Source of the DNA: Zymoseptoria tritici IPO323
Lineage: Eukaryota > Ascomycota > Dothideomycetes > Mycosphaerellales > Mycosphaerellaceae
DNA length: 64,000 bases
Assembly: GCF_000219625.1 (NCBI RefSeq)
Contig: NC_018207.1
Location: 868,001 to 932,000, forward strand
Reading direction: 5' to 3'
Each line of letters opens with the position of its first letter. Position 1 is the stretch's first letter. A program made the translations under genes and the position numbers. Under the pieces are notes generated by a model. That model was not told the DNA's origin. It saw only the letters and a list, made by a program, of their open reading frames with translations, and made no database searches. Below, one piece after another: positions 11,719 through 27,155 of the stretch.

Positions 11719-12937
11719 GGTCAATATCGCATATCAGTAGAGAGGGAGTAATCGAGCAGAGAGGTAAGGGAACGATGACGGTACTAAAAAGACGCCTACA
11801 ATCATGGAGGGATAATGGACCGATAGTCGAGACCTCAAGCGACAAGTACCGCCGAGCAGCGCTGGATCGCCGAACATCTGTCCATCACGAGAGTAAGCTG
11901 GTGAGGGGCTAAAGACCTCAGCAAAGCGCCTCTCCAACATCTTGTCGGATGGTCGCAATTGCAGCTTCGACATGTCCTCGTGACATGCGTGGCGCACGAG
12001 TTGAAGGATGAGGGGAAGAAGGTGAGATGGAGGGGAGAGGAACCTCACCTCATGTCGTGACAGAAAAGAGATTCTAGAGCACTCGCCTCAAGGCCAAGAC
12101 AAGGACTCCCATGTTTCAGCACCTCAATTCATCGACAATCGCTTCATAACGTAAGTGTGAGTGCAGACCTCCAAGCCTTGAAGCATGAGGTACACACATG
12201 TCCTTGCAGCTCGATTCTCAAGTCTGTTTCGACGAGAGCGGCGGCTGATCTTCTTTGCAGCTTTCCCGAAGACGCGCCATGTTTCATTAGAACTTCTCCC
12301 GTTCTCATGCCCAGACTGCAATTCACGACTTGCACCTTAGTGGCTCAGAGTGTGCTGTCTGAATGGGACTATGGAGCTGAGCACAAGACACGAGTTGTCG
12401 GATGTCCGTGTGGGATCCTGATTATGTTGATTTTTGCTACTGCTGCTCGGCGAAAGTGTCTCTGGCATGTGATCGGGAGAAAGTGGTATGATCATCAATT
12501 CACACCTCAGGCAGGACAAGTTTTGGGATATGCTCGGCATGTAAGGATGTTGCTCGAGGCACGCCGGAGATTCCATGATCACGCCGCGGCGGTTCAGGAA
12601 TGCCGATTCATTCTCGTGGCAAAAGACCTGCGACAGGAGGCAAGCCGCTCGTGAACGAGTTGTCGGCCGTAGCAACAACGACAATTCGATCCGAGAACGA
12701 AGTCTAGAAGCCACAACGGGTTCTCCCTCCATCAAAGACCACGGGACAAAGGTCAGTCTAACCGCTTCAGGCACGAGCTTTCAGAGGGAGGCTCAGGGAG
12801 CCGAGGCGCTCGGTCAAATCGAGGTCGTCATGGCAAAAGCTATATTGTCTCCATGTCGCCCGTCGCGCGATTCCATTTCTTCCTCAAAGAACTCGTATCT
12901 AGGACCATACCATTCCACATCCGACGATACCGCAACC
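11719..12937. other. Divergent promoter region, HeLo and acyl-CoA oxidase
   Basis: No gene is supported. Open frames of 104-165 codons in it match nothing known and lack coding character. Confidence 0.5.
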
Positions 12938-15084
12938 ATGGCCGAAGTTCCTCAATGGGTGCGCAACCTCAAGCCAGCCGAGCCTCAGGGCTCCGACCTC
13001 CTCGCTCAGGAGCGAAAGGCTTCCAATGTCAACGTTGAGAAGTTGAGCAACTTCCTGTTCACCAAGGAGGCCCTTTCACGACGGGACGAGATCCTCAAGA
13101 TCCTCAAGGCTGAGCCGATCTTGGACAAGAGCCAGGACTACTTCCTAGGAAGAGTAGACAAGTGGGAGCACGCTCTCGGCAAGGCGAAGAAGGTCAGACA
13201 GCTCGCAGTCAAGCACAACTGGGGCGATCTCGAGAAGAGAGTGGCCAACGATCTGATCAGCGAGCCTCTCCCATATGCCCTCCACGAGGGCATGTACTTG
13301 GTCACACTTCGCGATCAGGGCACACCCGCACAGCACGAGAAGTATCTCAAGCCAGCTGAGAACTTTGAGCACATTGGATGTTATGCTCAGACCGAGCTGG
13401 GCCACGGCTCAAACGTTCGTGGTCTCGAGACTCTCGCCATCTGGAATCCTGAGGACCAGACCTTTATCATCCACTCTCCACACTTGACGTCCTCCAAATG
13501 GTGGATCGGATCCCTCGGCCGAACCGCCAACTACGCTGCCGTCATGGCCCAGCTCATCATCAATGGAAAGCCATACGGACCACACCCGTTCGTTGTTCCT
13601 ATCAGAGACCTGAAGACCCACCAGCTTCTTCCCAATATTTACGCCGGAGACATCGGCCCTAAGTTTGGATACAACACCAGTGAGCGATTTCTACTTACAA
13701 CAATCCTGAATCTTTGTGCTAACAATTTGTAGTGGACAATGGTTACCTGCTGTTCAACAAGGTCAAGGTGCCGCACGATGCTATGTTGGCCAAATTCTCC
13801 GCCGTCGACCCAAAGACTTCCAAATACCTCAAGCCCGCCAGCCCATCTCTCATTTACGGAACTCTGACATGGGTGCGCAGTACCATCGTGCTCATGTCTG
13901 GTAGCACTCTGGCACGTGGTGTCACCATTGCTACACGATACCTTGCAGTCCGTCGTCAGTTCCAGGATCGCGATGCACCCGCAGGGCAGAAGGGCGAGAA
14001 CCAGACGCTCAACTACACCATGGTGCAGATCCGCTTGTTGCCACTTCTTGCGTCTGCCTTCGCCCTTCATTTCACCGGCAAGGGTATGATGTCTCTGTAC
14101 GAGGCCAACCAGAGGAAGATCAAGTCGACATCCACCACTGGCGACCAGAAGGAGCGCGATCCAGGTCCAGAGGAGACTCAGTCTGGCTCGGATCTGCTAT
14201 CTGACTTGCACGGCACATCTTGTGGATTGAAGTCACTGTGCTCCACCATGGCAGCTGAGGGCCTCGAGGTCTGTCGTCGCGCTATGGGCGGTCACGGCTA
14301 CAGCTCTTTCAGCGGTGTTGGAAGCTGGTACGCCGACTACCTGCCAACTGTCACATGGGAGGGCGACAACTTCATGTTGACGCAGCAAGTCGCTCGATAT
14401 CTGCTCAAGGCCGCAAGGACCGTCATCAAGGGCCAGGACCCCAACAACGACACCACCGAGAATCTCACCTACTTCCACAAGCGCCGTGACGTCGGTGCTG
14501 CGTTCGACATCCTCGACAAGGACGACGAGATCGTCTCCGCTTACGCGTGGCGCTCCGCATACCTCACTTTCGAGGCCCTGCACGCGCGCGACGACCTCAA
14601 GAAGAGCTGGAACAGCCTTCTCCCGGCCTTCTACCAGCTCTCGCGCGCTCACTCTCAATACCTCATCGTGAAGAACTTCTACGAGACACTCCAATCGCCG
14701 TCCATCAGCTCAGAGCTCGACCCGGCGACCTTGGTCCTCATGCACAAGCTCTTCCGCCTCTACGCCCTGCACACGCTCGAGCAAGAGTCGGCCGACTTCT
14801 TCACCAGCTCCGCCGTCACCGTGCAGCAGATCCGCCTCGCACGCACCAAGGCTGTCATGCAGCTGTTGGAGGATATCCGCCCACATGCCGTCCGCTTGGT
14901 CGACAGCTGGTCTTTCCCTGACTGGCAGTTGAACTCGTCGCTCGGCCGTTACGACGGAAAGGTGTACGAGGACATGTTCTACCGTGCTGCGGAGCTGAAC
15001 CCGTTGAACAAGAGGATCGTGGACCCGTACCCAGACAGCCCGGTCTTGTTCAGGAAGGAGGCTCCGGAGAAGGGCAGACTTTGA
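12938..15084 (+). CDS. POX1: Peroxisomal acyl-CoA oxidase
   Basis: Flavoenzyme for the first step of peroxisomal beta-oxidation: it turns acyl-CoA into trans-2-enoyl-CoA and passes electrons to O2, making H2O2. Exons 12938-13679 and 13733-15084, 697 residues, the usual family length. The 53-bp intron (GTGAGC, branch CTAAC, TTTGTAG) splits an ATG codon inside GYNTMDNGYLL. Family motifs: YAQTELGHGSNVRGLET, TSSKWWIGSLG, GHGYSSFSGVGSWYADY and TWEGDNFMLTQQVARYL, the last holding the catalytic glutamate region. The C-terminus is GRL, at best a weak PTS1 peroxisome signal, so import may use an internal signal as in yeast Pox1. The ATG at 12938 (context CAACC) fits the start of the family. Confidence 0.95.
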
Positions 15085-18000
15085 TTGCGTTTTAAAGGAT
15101 AGATTGGATATAGCGGGATGACTTGTATGTATCAGTGTACGAATCTGATGAAGATCTACTTCACTGTCTCGAATAAGGTCATCAATGTGCCTACCTTGTC
15201 TCGCTGACGTCGAAGCATTGTCGGATCTCGATCGATTCTCGCGAAGACTTACCTTGTCGCGGGCCGGCCATATCGGGCAGACTCGCAGCACTGGGATTGT
15301 TATACCCATATGAGAGCCGCGCGGACATGAAAGCGGGGTGCAAGAATTAATTGATATTTCTCCAGGGATACTGCTGGCACTTCGAGATGCCGTTTCTGTG
15401 AAGATGGTGACAGCAATTGCGACTTCACGTTTGCATATGTCATCATCGCAGATCAGATGTTGCGGCCAAGGCTTGCACGACTTCACTGCCACACTTGTAC
15501 ATACCTTGCTCGGTCGTACGACAACACCCCTTGGCCGAACCACCTCTCCAGCTATGGGTAGCAGTCCTCTCCGCATGCCGTCCGACAAGCACCGAAGCAA
15601 CGGCGCCCACATCACGATCGCTGGCCTTCAGTCCGGCATCACTCCCTTTTACGCACCATTTCACCACGAACACAACTTCAGCGGCACAATCGGCATTTCA
15701 TCATCATCGTCTCGATCAGCACGTCCTCCACAAATGATGAACCAAGCTTAGCCGCGATGTCGACCATCCGATCGATCCTATCCACGATTTATCTGTCCCG
15801 GACCCCGCGATGGCACGAATGCTCGAGGGATCATCCTCGTACGATATGTCGATCCCTGAGTGCGTTTACCGGACGACACCCCGTGCTCACCGCGCGTCGC
15901 GCGACGAATGACTTCATCTTCGTTGCTGGAGTGCTTGTAACTGGAGGCGCGGCCGAGCCAAAGAGCGGTCAAGACGAACGATGACGTTGACGGGAGTTGG
16001 GCGTAAAGTCGGCGGGAGGTGAAGTTACAACGAGCAACGACTGCTGATCGCGGCACTTGAGAGAGGTGACCAGCATACTGTAGGGACGTACAACGCGGCC
16101 ATGCCCTTCCCGTAGCGCCGTGCCATGCAATGCAAAAATTCCGAGAAAAGAGCCCATGATCTATCTTCTCACCCAGCATGCGACGCGGAGCTAAAGCTCG
16201 ACGAGGTGAGGTCCGTACAACGACCTCCTCGAGCCGTGGTATAGCCGGTCCACGTCAATCGACAGTCGTTCGGTAGTCCAAGCTCGGTCCTCCGATGCAT
16301 GCCTCACAATCTTCGCACATAGATCTCGCGGCCTTCCAGCCAACCGCCTGCCCGCGATAGAAGCATGTGCAGCGCAGATCGCTCTATGCGACACGACAGC
16401 AGCAGCGACGAGCACGACCACGTTTCACCATCTGTGCGATTCTTCCCTGCCATGCACAGCCACCCAGTCGGCGACCGCGAGGACTTCGGCTGATTGTTCT
16501 TGCTACCTTGCTACCTTGCTCGACCGGAGTGATCACGAACTCTGCACTACATGGCCGGTACTAAAAGTTTTAGCGACTTGACGGGTGTGGTAGGAACTCG
16601 GAATGTTCAGTTCGCACGGATGATCACCGATGTTGTGTGGAAGGTTGGTGAAAGGCAGCTAAATTGACACTTTTGCCGTCGTGCTCGAGCACATCAGACG
16701 AGCTAGCAAAGTACTAGACCAACGCACCGAGATCAACCACGTTCACTGCCGCGATTGCCTCTTATCAGCGTGGAGAAAACGGAGCAGTCGATGCAGAGTA
16801 CCTGCACTGGACTGCTGACCTGCGTGTCGTCTAGTTGGCAAACGCAGGAGAGGCGAGGAGAAGTGTTGGACGATAAGACCTGAGCTGACGTTGGATGGAG
16901 TTTGAGTTTGTTGCTGCACACCACTACGTGGCCGCCACGCATCCCACGATAGGTGGTTGGCGAATAGGTTGGAGGACGAATGGGTTGGTGGGATGGTCAG
17001 CCGCGCGCTTGAAGCGAATAATCGCATTGTTCGAGACGAGTGGTGAACGATGACCAGATGGTGCAGGTGGCTGGGTTGATATCCTAGACTCGCTCTGCTT
17101 GGTGAACTTCATAGCATTGAAGGCCATGTCATTGCAAGGTCAAGCAACGATCGATACATTACCATCGCGTCACTTCGTGTCCGATCTTAGCGGTCGTAAA
17201 TACCGTCTCGCAAATCGCAAACCTTCACTTTCGTCATTGTCAAGGATGTTCGAAGTTCGGACGTGCTTTTGACCAGCACCTCATCGTCCGGGTTCATGTG
17301 TTCTGAGACAATGATGAAAGCGCTGGTCCCTAGCGCTTGCGTGGACATGCCACGATTTCGGTCGTGACCTGGAGGATGAGCACTGTTCTCGCGTCGCTTG
17401 CTCGTCATGATGAAGTCTTTGAAGATTGCGCAGGAAGAGGTCTGCGCATGCATACCTCCCCTCAACCTCTCAATGCACGATACCGCGAGCATTTCACGCA
17501 TCGAGGAATTCAAGCAGCACTGGAACCGCTCCATGCATGACGATAAGCGAGGACGTGGGGAGACCCTTCGGCTGAAGCAAAAACCTGACCCCAGCAGTCT
17601 AGCCCGCCGCCTGCATATCAGTGCATGAACATGCTGGAGCCGTGCGCCGAGAAGGGCCGGATATCGCTGGGGTCCATCACGACAGAAGTCTTGCTATCGT
17701 TGAGAGTGGCGATAAGTCTTGAGCCGAAGGTCGGGTTTGCATGGCTCTCCACTGCAAGATAGATGAGTCTCCAACATTGGCTCCGGAGAGTGGTGGAGTT
17801 GTCTGCGCTTTCGTGGTGGATACATCTGTGGAGGTATACATCTCGCTCTCGCATTTTACTTTCCCAGCAGTGGAGGTGGCAGTGTACCGAGCCAATCGAG
17901 GACACAGCGCAGAGGTAAAGTTGTCCTTTGCACCATCGGATTGATGACTGTGTATGGCCTGTGCCGTGTTGTCGTGCAGTAGCTTCTCTGCGCACTGTTC

Positions 18001-19778
18001 TCCTCATCAATGAGTGCCATCGCGGACGAGCAAGCATGGCTTGGACCTGGACCACCCTGGACCAACATGTACCGATACAGTCGCTGGAAATTGATTTTAG
18101 TGGCACAAGGAATGGACGCAAAATGATTGAGCAGGAATTCGGCTGTTCATGCTTGTCTGTCTGTCGAAGCTGATCTCCAGGACAGCAGGCCACCACCACC
18201 ACAATCACATCATCATCAGCAGGGAGACGCATTTGGATGGCGGCTACTGCGCATGTCAGATGATCGCGATCATCCCTCTTGGCCGCTGGACAAATGAGTG
18301 CATCACCAAGCAAACCAAGCGCCTCTCCACAATTGAATTGATTGGCGACGGCTGCGGCTGCGGCGGCTTTGTCCATCAAAGTCACCAGAGAACAGCGGCT
18401 GGGCGTCACGCCTTGATCTCAAGAGCACCTCATTCAAGATCCTTTGTCATCATCATCTTCGAACACACCCTGCGTCTTACACCCCAGCGCGCGAGCCTGG
18501 GCATGAAACTGTGATCCCAGTCGCGGCTAAGCAGAAAAGCAGCACGCTCTTCGCCTAGACTTCCCGTTCCGTAGAGAATGAGATCCCAGCAGAGCGTGCG
18601 TGCGTGCGTGCGTGCATATTGGCAAATCCTGCGAGGCCTCCACTTATTGTGAGCGTCGCCAATGTTTCAGGCGGACTGGGACACGAGGCTCAAGCAGTCA
18701 TCAGCCAGCATTCTCAGCAAGACGCAGGACCCGGGCTTTGTTGCCGCCGGACAGGAAATGATGCCACTTCCATTGCTGTATCACAAGGATTGGACGAGGC
18801 ATTAATTTAACCCCGCCCGTTGATGATGTGCAGTGTACAAGAGTACATGAATGGGGATTGTGCAGTGCTTTCTGCCAATCAATAAATCCAGCTAAAATGC
18901 ATCGGCGCCGAGCGGATAACGGAGTATTCATGCCCATGGTGCAGGAAACGGTGTGAGGTTTTATCCCGAGCATAAGGATGCGGTGGGGCCGGACTGGTGA
19001 CTGAATCGACTCTGAGTGGAGGGGAGGCATTTTGCTGGCCCTGGTCGTCTCGTCCTCTCGCTTTCCTGCGCCCACGCACGCCTCCGCTTATTAGCGTTTT
19101 TCCTTGTTCATGCGCGCACCAGACCAGTTGTCCCGTTGCAGGCAACGTGATCTCTCACCCAAGCCACCCAGTCAGTCCAACTCGTGCTCGAGGCTGCCCC
19201 ACTTCTGCTTCGGGTGATGGTGGTGGGTGCGTGCAAGGGCATCGTCCATCGTGCCTGATTGCCAAAAGCCTCAGCCCAACAACCCCGACCCTGCTCGTCT
19301 ATTGCTGATCCCATCTGCTTCCCTTCTTCATATACCCTACCCATTCCTTCCTCACGATCCCGAAGCTCTTTTCCGCTTCTTCACTCTCCAGTACCTTTTA
19401 CCTCTCACACATTGCTTCCTACCATTGCGTCTTACCACCCAGTCATAACGGCATTACACAACTCTTGACTCTTCGACCAAGCCGGACCACCGAAACCCAC
19501 CGTTGTCTCACGCCATTCGAGCTCCCCATTCCATCGTGGTCATTGCGCAATCGTCCGTGCGCTACATATATGAATCACACCCTCACCTAGTTCATACATT
19601 GAAATATTTTTCGCTGCCTCGCCGTCGAGAACTTTCGATCCAACTCTTCGATCAATATACATCTACAACATCGACAGAGTTGCTGCCGTCGCTCTGAGTC
19701 ATCGACTACTTGACTCTTCTTCACACCTCGACAGACTCGACTCCAACACAATACAACACAACACCACAACTATCAACC
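15085..19778. other. 4.7 kb gene-poor stretch
   Basis: I see no gene that I can support. Base composition is ordinary and not RIP-like. Notable items are a TGCG microsatellite (about 18595-18615) and a pyrimidine-rich run from about 19300 to 19450 that leads into the Ecl1-like gene and probably marks its transcription start. A long 5' regulatory region or an unannotated noncoding RNA would fit. Confidence 0.4.
18595..18615 (+). repeat. (TGCG)n microsatellite
   Basis: About five perfect tandem copies of the 4-base unit TGCG in an otherwise gene-free stretch. Confidence 0.8.
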
Positions 19779-20270
19779 ATGGACTGCTTTCAAGACTTCT
19801 GCCTCTTCTGTGACCGGGACTCACCTGACGGTCCCTACTGCTCACAACGATGCAAACTCGCCGACCTTGAGAAGGCGAGCTCGTCCAACCCTGGATCACC
19901 CACATCATCTCGACACGACCACCGCGACACTCGATACGTACTGTCGCCAGCATACAAGTTCCACAGCGAGCAACAACAACAACAACACCAACGAACACCA
20001 GGCTACGACGCTCCAGCGGCGAACAACTCTCGACGACCTCGATCATCCTACTTCATGTGGACAGCATCGCCCACAACCCAGGACCGATCACTCATCGAAG
20101 ACCGCTCGCTATCACCCTCATCATCACGCACATCACTCTCATCAACGTCAAGCGGCTCCAGCACGACAGACGCCTTCTCCGCGCAAGCTAAGCAGCAACT
20201 TCAGGAGTATTTTAGCTCCTTCGACCAAGCTCGAGCTGCAAAGCGGAGGTCCAGCACTAGGAGCACCTGA
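19779..20270 (+). CDS. Ecl1-like zinc-binding lifespan/stress regulator
   Basis: Single exon, 163 residues. The N-terminus reads DFCLFCDRD, then GPYCSQRCKLADLE, a CxxC...CxxxC pattern followed by an acidic helix, as in the fission yeast Ecl1/Ecl2/Ecl3 family (Pfam life-span regulatory factor), small nuclear proteins that extend chronological lifespan under nutrient and zinc stress. The remainder is low-complexity: a Gln run near residue 65, Ser-rich tracts, then a helical segment (QAKQQLQEYFSSFDQ) and a basic end. The ATG at 19779 directly precedes the zinc motif; only non-ATG codons lie upstream in frame. The unusually long gene-free 5' flank suits a gene controlled by many inputs. The family call rests on the short cysteine motif, so it is moderately sure. 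Confidence 0.75.
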   Translation: MDCFQDFCLFCDRDSPDGPYCSQRCKLADLEKASSSNPGSPTSSRHDHRDTRYVLSPAYKFHSEQQQQQHQRTPGYDAPAANNSRRPRSSYFMWTASPTTQDRSLIEDRSLSPSSSRTSLSSTSSGSSTTDAFSAQAKQQLQEYFSSFDQARAAKRRSSTRST

Positions 20271-22327
20271 CTCGACCAAGCCTCCTGACCTCACCTGGAG
20301 TTACACTTTCACACACCACGTCAGTCCGACGACACCACTTCCTCGGACCTGTGGAAAGCTTCTGCATTGGAATTATTGAGCGACTTCTGACACGACCACC
20401 ACGGCTTCAAGACGACACAGCATCGAAGCCGGGATCCTTCTTTTGTACGCATTGCATCATGGTGTACCACTAAAAGCATCTGACCGGGACATTTTGGGGA
20501 GACTTGTTTGAATCACAAAGGCGCGAAAAAAAAACCCCAACATGTATCTGAGCGAATCTGGGTTGGAGTTACTTCTACGAATTTGGCCGGCGAGCCATCA
20601 TCTGTACGCATGAACGAAAGGAAGTTTTGGGATGAGATTTTTTCTGGTGTACTCGATCGCTACTCTGTTGTTGGAAAGGGTCCATTTGTTTGCTTGCTTA
20701 TGGAGGATACCCTTGCGTGTTGCGACGAAGGGTCTTGTTTCAGCATATTCCGATCGGGATGCCACAGAACGGACATCCCGACGAGGAGGGAGAAGGGCAC
20801 GAGTGGATGGGAAAGGCGATGAGGGTTTCAGGCATTCGTGCCACATGTCTGAGTTGGAGCTTCGAGGGTGTAGTTTCGACATGACCAAATCGAGAACACT
20901 GCACTTCATCATCATCACCTTGATGGTGCTGTGCTGTCTTTCATCGCCACTGCTGTTCATCATTCGTTTCCATTCGTACTTGTTTGAGATCCCATCAATG
21001 CAATGCATCCTTGACATGAAGCAACATCGATAGCTCTCATCGCGCATGAACCTCATGACATAGGTGGGAGAGGAGGTCAAGTAGGTATGGCGAATCAACT
21101 CCCTCACTAGCGTCGTGCCACTGCATTGAACTTGCTCACACACAAATCTGCCCCGCGCGGCGCCGCAGCGCTTGTTTCTGCCTTTTGCACATCCCTCCGC
21201 AAACAAAAAGTTTATTTTACAGTCGCCGAGTCGTACAGAAGAGAAGAGGACAGTCTAGCTGAAAATGCCAGATTGGTCAAGACTGGGACTGCACGTCCTA
21301 GCCGAGCTGAACGTTTCTTCCTTGTTGTTCTTCTAGGCATGTTCACTGATGATCACTGCGGTACCAGCCGGACGCTTCACTAGACCGCGGGCTTCAGACT
21401 TGATGATGTGCTGTACAACCCGAAGAAAAACCTGCCGTCGGCGGAGCTACAGCAGGACAGACGCAGAATGCACACGAGGTTTCTGGCAAGGCAGACGGAC
21501 TGCTGCTACTGCTGCTGCGGCATTTTCCTGCTCCGCTCCCAGCACAGTGGAATTTCGTCGTGACACTACTGAGTCTGCTGCAGCTGCACTACTGTGCTGG
21601 GCTAGGCCCTGCCGCTGCTTGCTCGGCTTTGAGGTGCAGCTCGTCGGGTCCATGACTCGGGCCAGGCGAACTGTCCGAGGGTGAAATGCTGCAAGAAATT
21701 ACGTGCAGGCTATGCTTGCTTTCGCGGACGGCGAAAGTTGTGGAACATTGTTTGAGCTGGGATGCGGAGATCAGGAGAGTGATGGACTGACTGTGGTGGA
21801 AGTCATCGTCACAAGTCCATCATGTCGAAGGAGGTGGAGCGGCGTGGTCCGTTCGGTGTATACGACTAGACCGGCGGCGATCGCGCGTGCCGGTGCGGTC
21901 CGTGGCCTTCTTTTGATGGTGAGATGTCAGGTGATCAGGAGAGAAGTCGATTTCCAATGCCTTCTCGAGGTGTGACGAGTGGCTTGATTGATCACGACAT
22001 ACCGGACTTGCAGGGCACATCGTAGTTCGTACAGCTGCTCTCTGCTGTGAAGGCACGCAATCGACTGGTCATGCGCTGGCAATAGAGCGACCTCCCTGGC
22101 CGACGACTTGCGACTGCCTCAAAGTTTGACCGCCGTCAGGACATTGCGATTCGATGATCCCAAGTTGGAAGCACAAGCACATCTGATGAAGAGCAAAAAA
22201 TCCTCGCAGGACCTGATTCATTTGCAGCAGCATTCGCATTCGGGTAGTGCACTAGAACTACCGTCTACTCCACAGCAAGTGGGTCCTCTGTCGCCTCACT
22301 GAATCGGTCAGGTCGTACATCGGCTTG
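20271..22327. other. Intergenic, 2.1 kb
   Basis: Lies between the 3' ends of the Ecl1-like gene (+) and the FNT gene (-). No coding region is supported. An A9 run occurs near 20525. Confidence 0.45.
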
Positions 22328-23473
22328 TTACACCATTGCTTCGGGACTAGAGTGACTCGGTTTTCTCTCCGTCGACGACGCCCTCTCGGAGGCATCATCC
22401 GCGCGTCCGTTCAAGACAACCTGGTCTCCCGGAAAGAAACCACCATCGATAGAGATTGGACCCTGTTCGCCGGAGACGTGCTGTGTGAATCGAACAAGTC
22501 AGGGTTGGCCAGTTCAGTGGGAGAGTATGGAGCGAGTTTCGACACTTACGATGTACCAGTACGCCACTCCTACGAAGAGTCCTCCACCGATGATGTTACC
22601 GATCAAGGCTGGGATCAAGCTCTTCCAGATGTAGAAGCTCACGGAGATGGCTGGATCGCCGAGGAAGATGGCCGTTGGGACGAAGAACCTGCAAGCGTCG
22701 AGATCAGTGTCTGGCGAGCGGCTACCACAACAGGCCTCTCTTACATGTTTGCAACAACGTGGTCAAAGCCAAGACACACAAACGCAAAGGTCGGCCACCA
22801 AATCGCCATGACTTTGGAAAAGTACTCTCTCGCCATGTACGCCAGGAAAGCAGCCATACACACAAGCCAGTTGGCTCCAATGCCACGCAAGAAGACACCA
22901 TGCCATGTCGGAACGAGGACTTTGCTCGCGTTGAAACTGAAGACTGTTTTTTGGTATACCGGTGCACTGAAGACACCTCCGTAGCCGGTGATGATGGCGA
23001 CCACGAAGAGCGAGCCTGCGAGGTTTCCCCAGAATGTGACGAACCAGTGCAGCAGCATTTTCGGGATCGAGATGCGGCGTTGCAGGGCGGCGATTGTTGT
23101 GATCTGGATGCGGGTCACGGTCAGTTCCTGTCACTAACATTGACGATTGTGTAGCCCCCGAGCCATCACCCACCATGAACGATCCAGTACAAAGGTCTGT
23201 TCCCGTGACAATGATCATCGTCAATCCGAACGGGAAAATCAGCGCAGCTATCGTCCGAAGGAGTCCCGGAGCGTTCTCCTGAAACCAAGGCGACGCATTC
23301 GTGCTCAGCAGGGCCGCACACGCGAACGAGAGGAGCATTCCGGCGATCACGGCGCTCATGAACATCTTGTCGAGCCGCATGTTGGCTTTCGTGTAGCCGG
23401 CTCGGCCGCAGAGCTCGACCGTCTCCTTGGGAGAGTAGGCATTGACGATGGCGTGGACGTGTTGGATCGTCAT
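22328..23473 (-). CDS. nitA: FNT-family nitrite/formate transporter
   Basis: Plasma-membrane anion channel of the formate-nitrite transporter family; Aspergillus NitA takes up nitrite. Exons on the minus strand: 23473-23174, 23103-22745, 22688-22550 and 22480-22328, 316 residues; introns 70, 56 and 69 bp, all GT-AG. The N-terminus has AYSPKETVELCGRAG and LSTNASPWFQENAPGL. The pore region has FWGNLAGSLFVVAIITGYGG and FLRGIGANWLVCMA, followed by FDHVVANMFFVP and ALIGNIIGGGLFVGVAYWY, covering the six helices and conserved FNT loops. The tail is hydrophilic. Transport of nitrite rather than formate is inferred from nitrogen-control sites about 660-780 bp upstream. Confidence 0.93.
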
Positions 23474-24750
23474 GTTGGTCGGTCGTCGTTCGTAAGTGCG
23501 TAGAATGGTGATTTGCAGGATTGTCGTCGTCGATGAAGACGACTGGATCTTGTGGGACCTCAAAGCTGTTATACGGTATGTCTTCAGGTGTCGACCAACT
23601 TGCATCATATCCTCGGCATTCTCACAAACAGTGATAACATGCAGAAAGAACACCAATGCTTCGACGGCGCTATACAATGCTTATCTGCCTTCCAAATCGT
23701 CTTTCGACCAACAGCGTTTCCAGCAATAATCTGACAGAGAACGTTGATCGCCAGCTCGACCAATCTCCACGCTCAAGACGAGACATGATCCCGTCGGAGA
23801 TGCAGAAGACGAAGCTTGATAGCAGTAAGGACCGCGGATGGCGTTCGTTTGAGTCCGGGGATTAACGCGTCAATGGATCCTCCAGTGAGCCGCATAGAAA
23901 ACCAATGAACGAGCCACCGCGTCTGCCAAGTCGGAGCCGAGATGCATTGTCGAGAGAATCACTGTCTCGGAGTTGCAGACTGCGAAGCACCATGTCGCGT
24001 ACACTATTCGGCTACGTTCGTCCGCTCATCGCACTCCCAAAGCAGCGAAATCCATCACCATGAACTCCTTTAATCACATTCGCAGAGTCAGATTGAAACG
24101 TGACTTTGACATCACGCCCAGCATCGTCTCTCCACGGAGTCCACGCGGAGTAGTGCACTATAGATTGCGAAGATGAGGGGAAGATAAGTCTCCTGTTCTC
24201 GTTGGTAGATAGACAGAGAAAAGGTAAGCAGCAGTGCATGTATAGATAAGACGATAAGGGGTCCGTTGATCTGCAAGAAAGTCTACCAGAAAAAGGTACT
24301 TCCAGATTAGGAAAGAGGAGCGGGTTCTTATCGGCTGTTGGTATCAGCCTCTACTTTGGTCTTGATCCGTAAAGCCCGCATGGGTCTGCATCGACTTCGA
24401 GGACGACTGCATGTTGCTCGATCGGGTCGACGGTTCTCAGCTCGCAACATGCTCTGCATGCGCATCTTTGACTGCACGTTTGAACGCCGGGCTCTGGCGA
24501 ATGTCAGCCATATTTGTAGATAACTCACGAGCACCATGATTGATCATTGGTGGAGCTGTGGTGTTGAGCTCATTTGCTCATTTCATGATCACAAAGTCTA
24601 GATAAGTTCTACAGAGCTTCACTGCGATCGGCTCAATGACAACGCCGATCTTCGTGCTTCATTGAACAAGTCACCTCCCAACCCGTTCAGCGCCTGTGCT
24701 TCCAACTTTTACAACACACCCTCACCTGGGAACCACGACACGCTCTCTCT
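23474..24750. other. Upstream region of the FNT gene
   Basis: Separates the FNT start from the SEC23 stop. No gene is seen. It contains the nitrogen-regulatory motif cluster listed separately. Confidence 0.5.
24130..24258 (-). promoter_or_regulatory. NirA-like site plus three GATAAG boxes
   Basis: The minus strand of about 24132-24139 reads CTCCGTGG, an exact match to the nitrate regulator NirA consensus CTCCGHGG. GATAAG boxes, the AreA/NIT2 nitrogen GATA-factor core, lie at about 24183, 24245 and 24253. They sit 660-785 bp before the FNT start. Matches to such short motifs can be chance, but the pairing fits control of nitrate/nitrite genes. Confidence 0.5.

Positions 24751-27155
<2,405 letters not shown>

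Noticed and set aside
12157..12654. 165-codon open frame between the HeLo and oxidase genes
   Set aside because: No recognisable motifs and no supporting context.
17618..18409. 263-codon open frame on the minus strand
   Set aside because: Overlapping frames of similar length exist on both strands and the peptide is not like any known protein.
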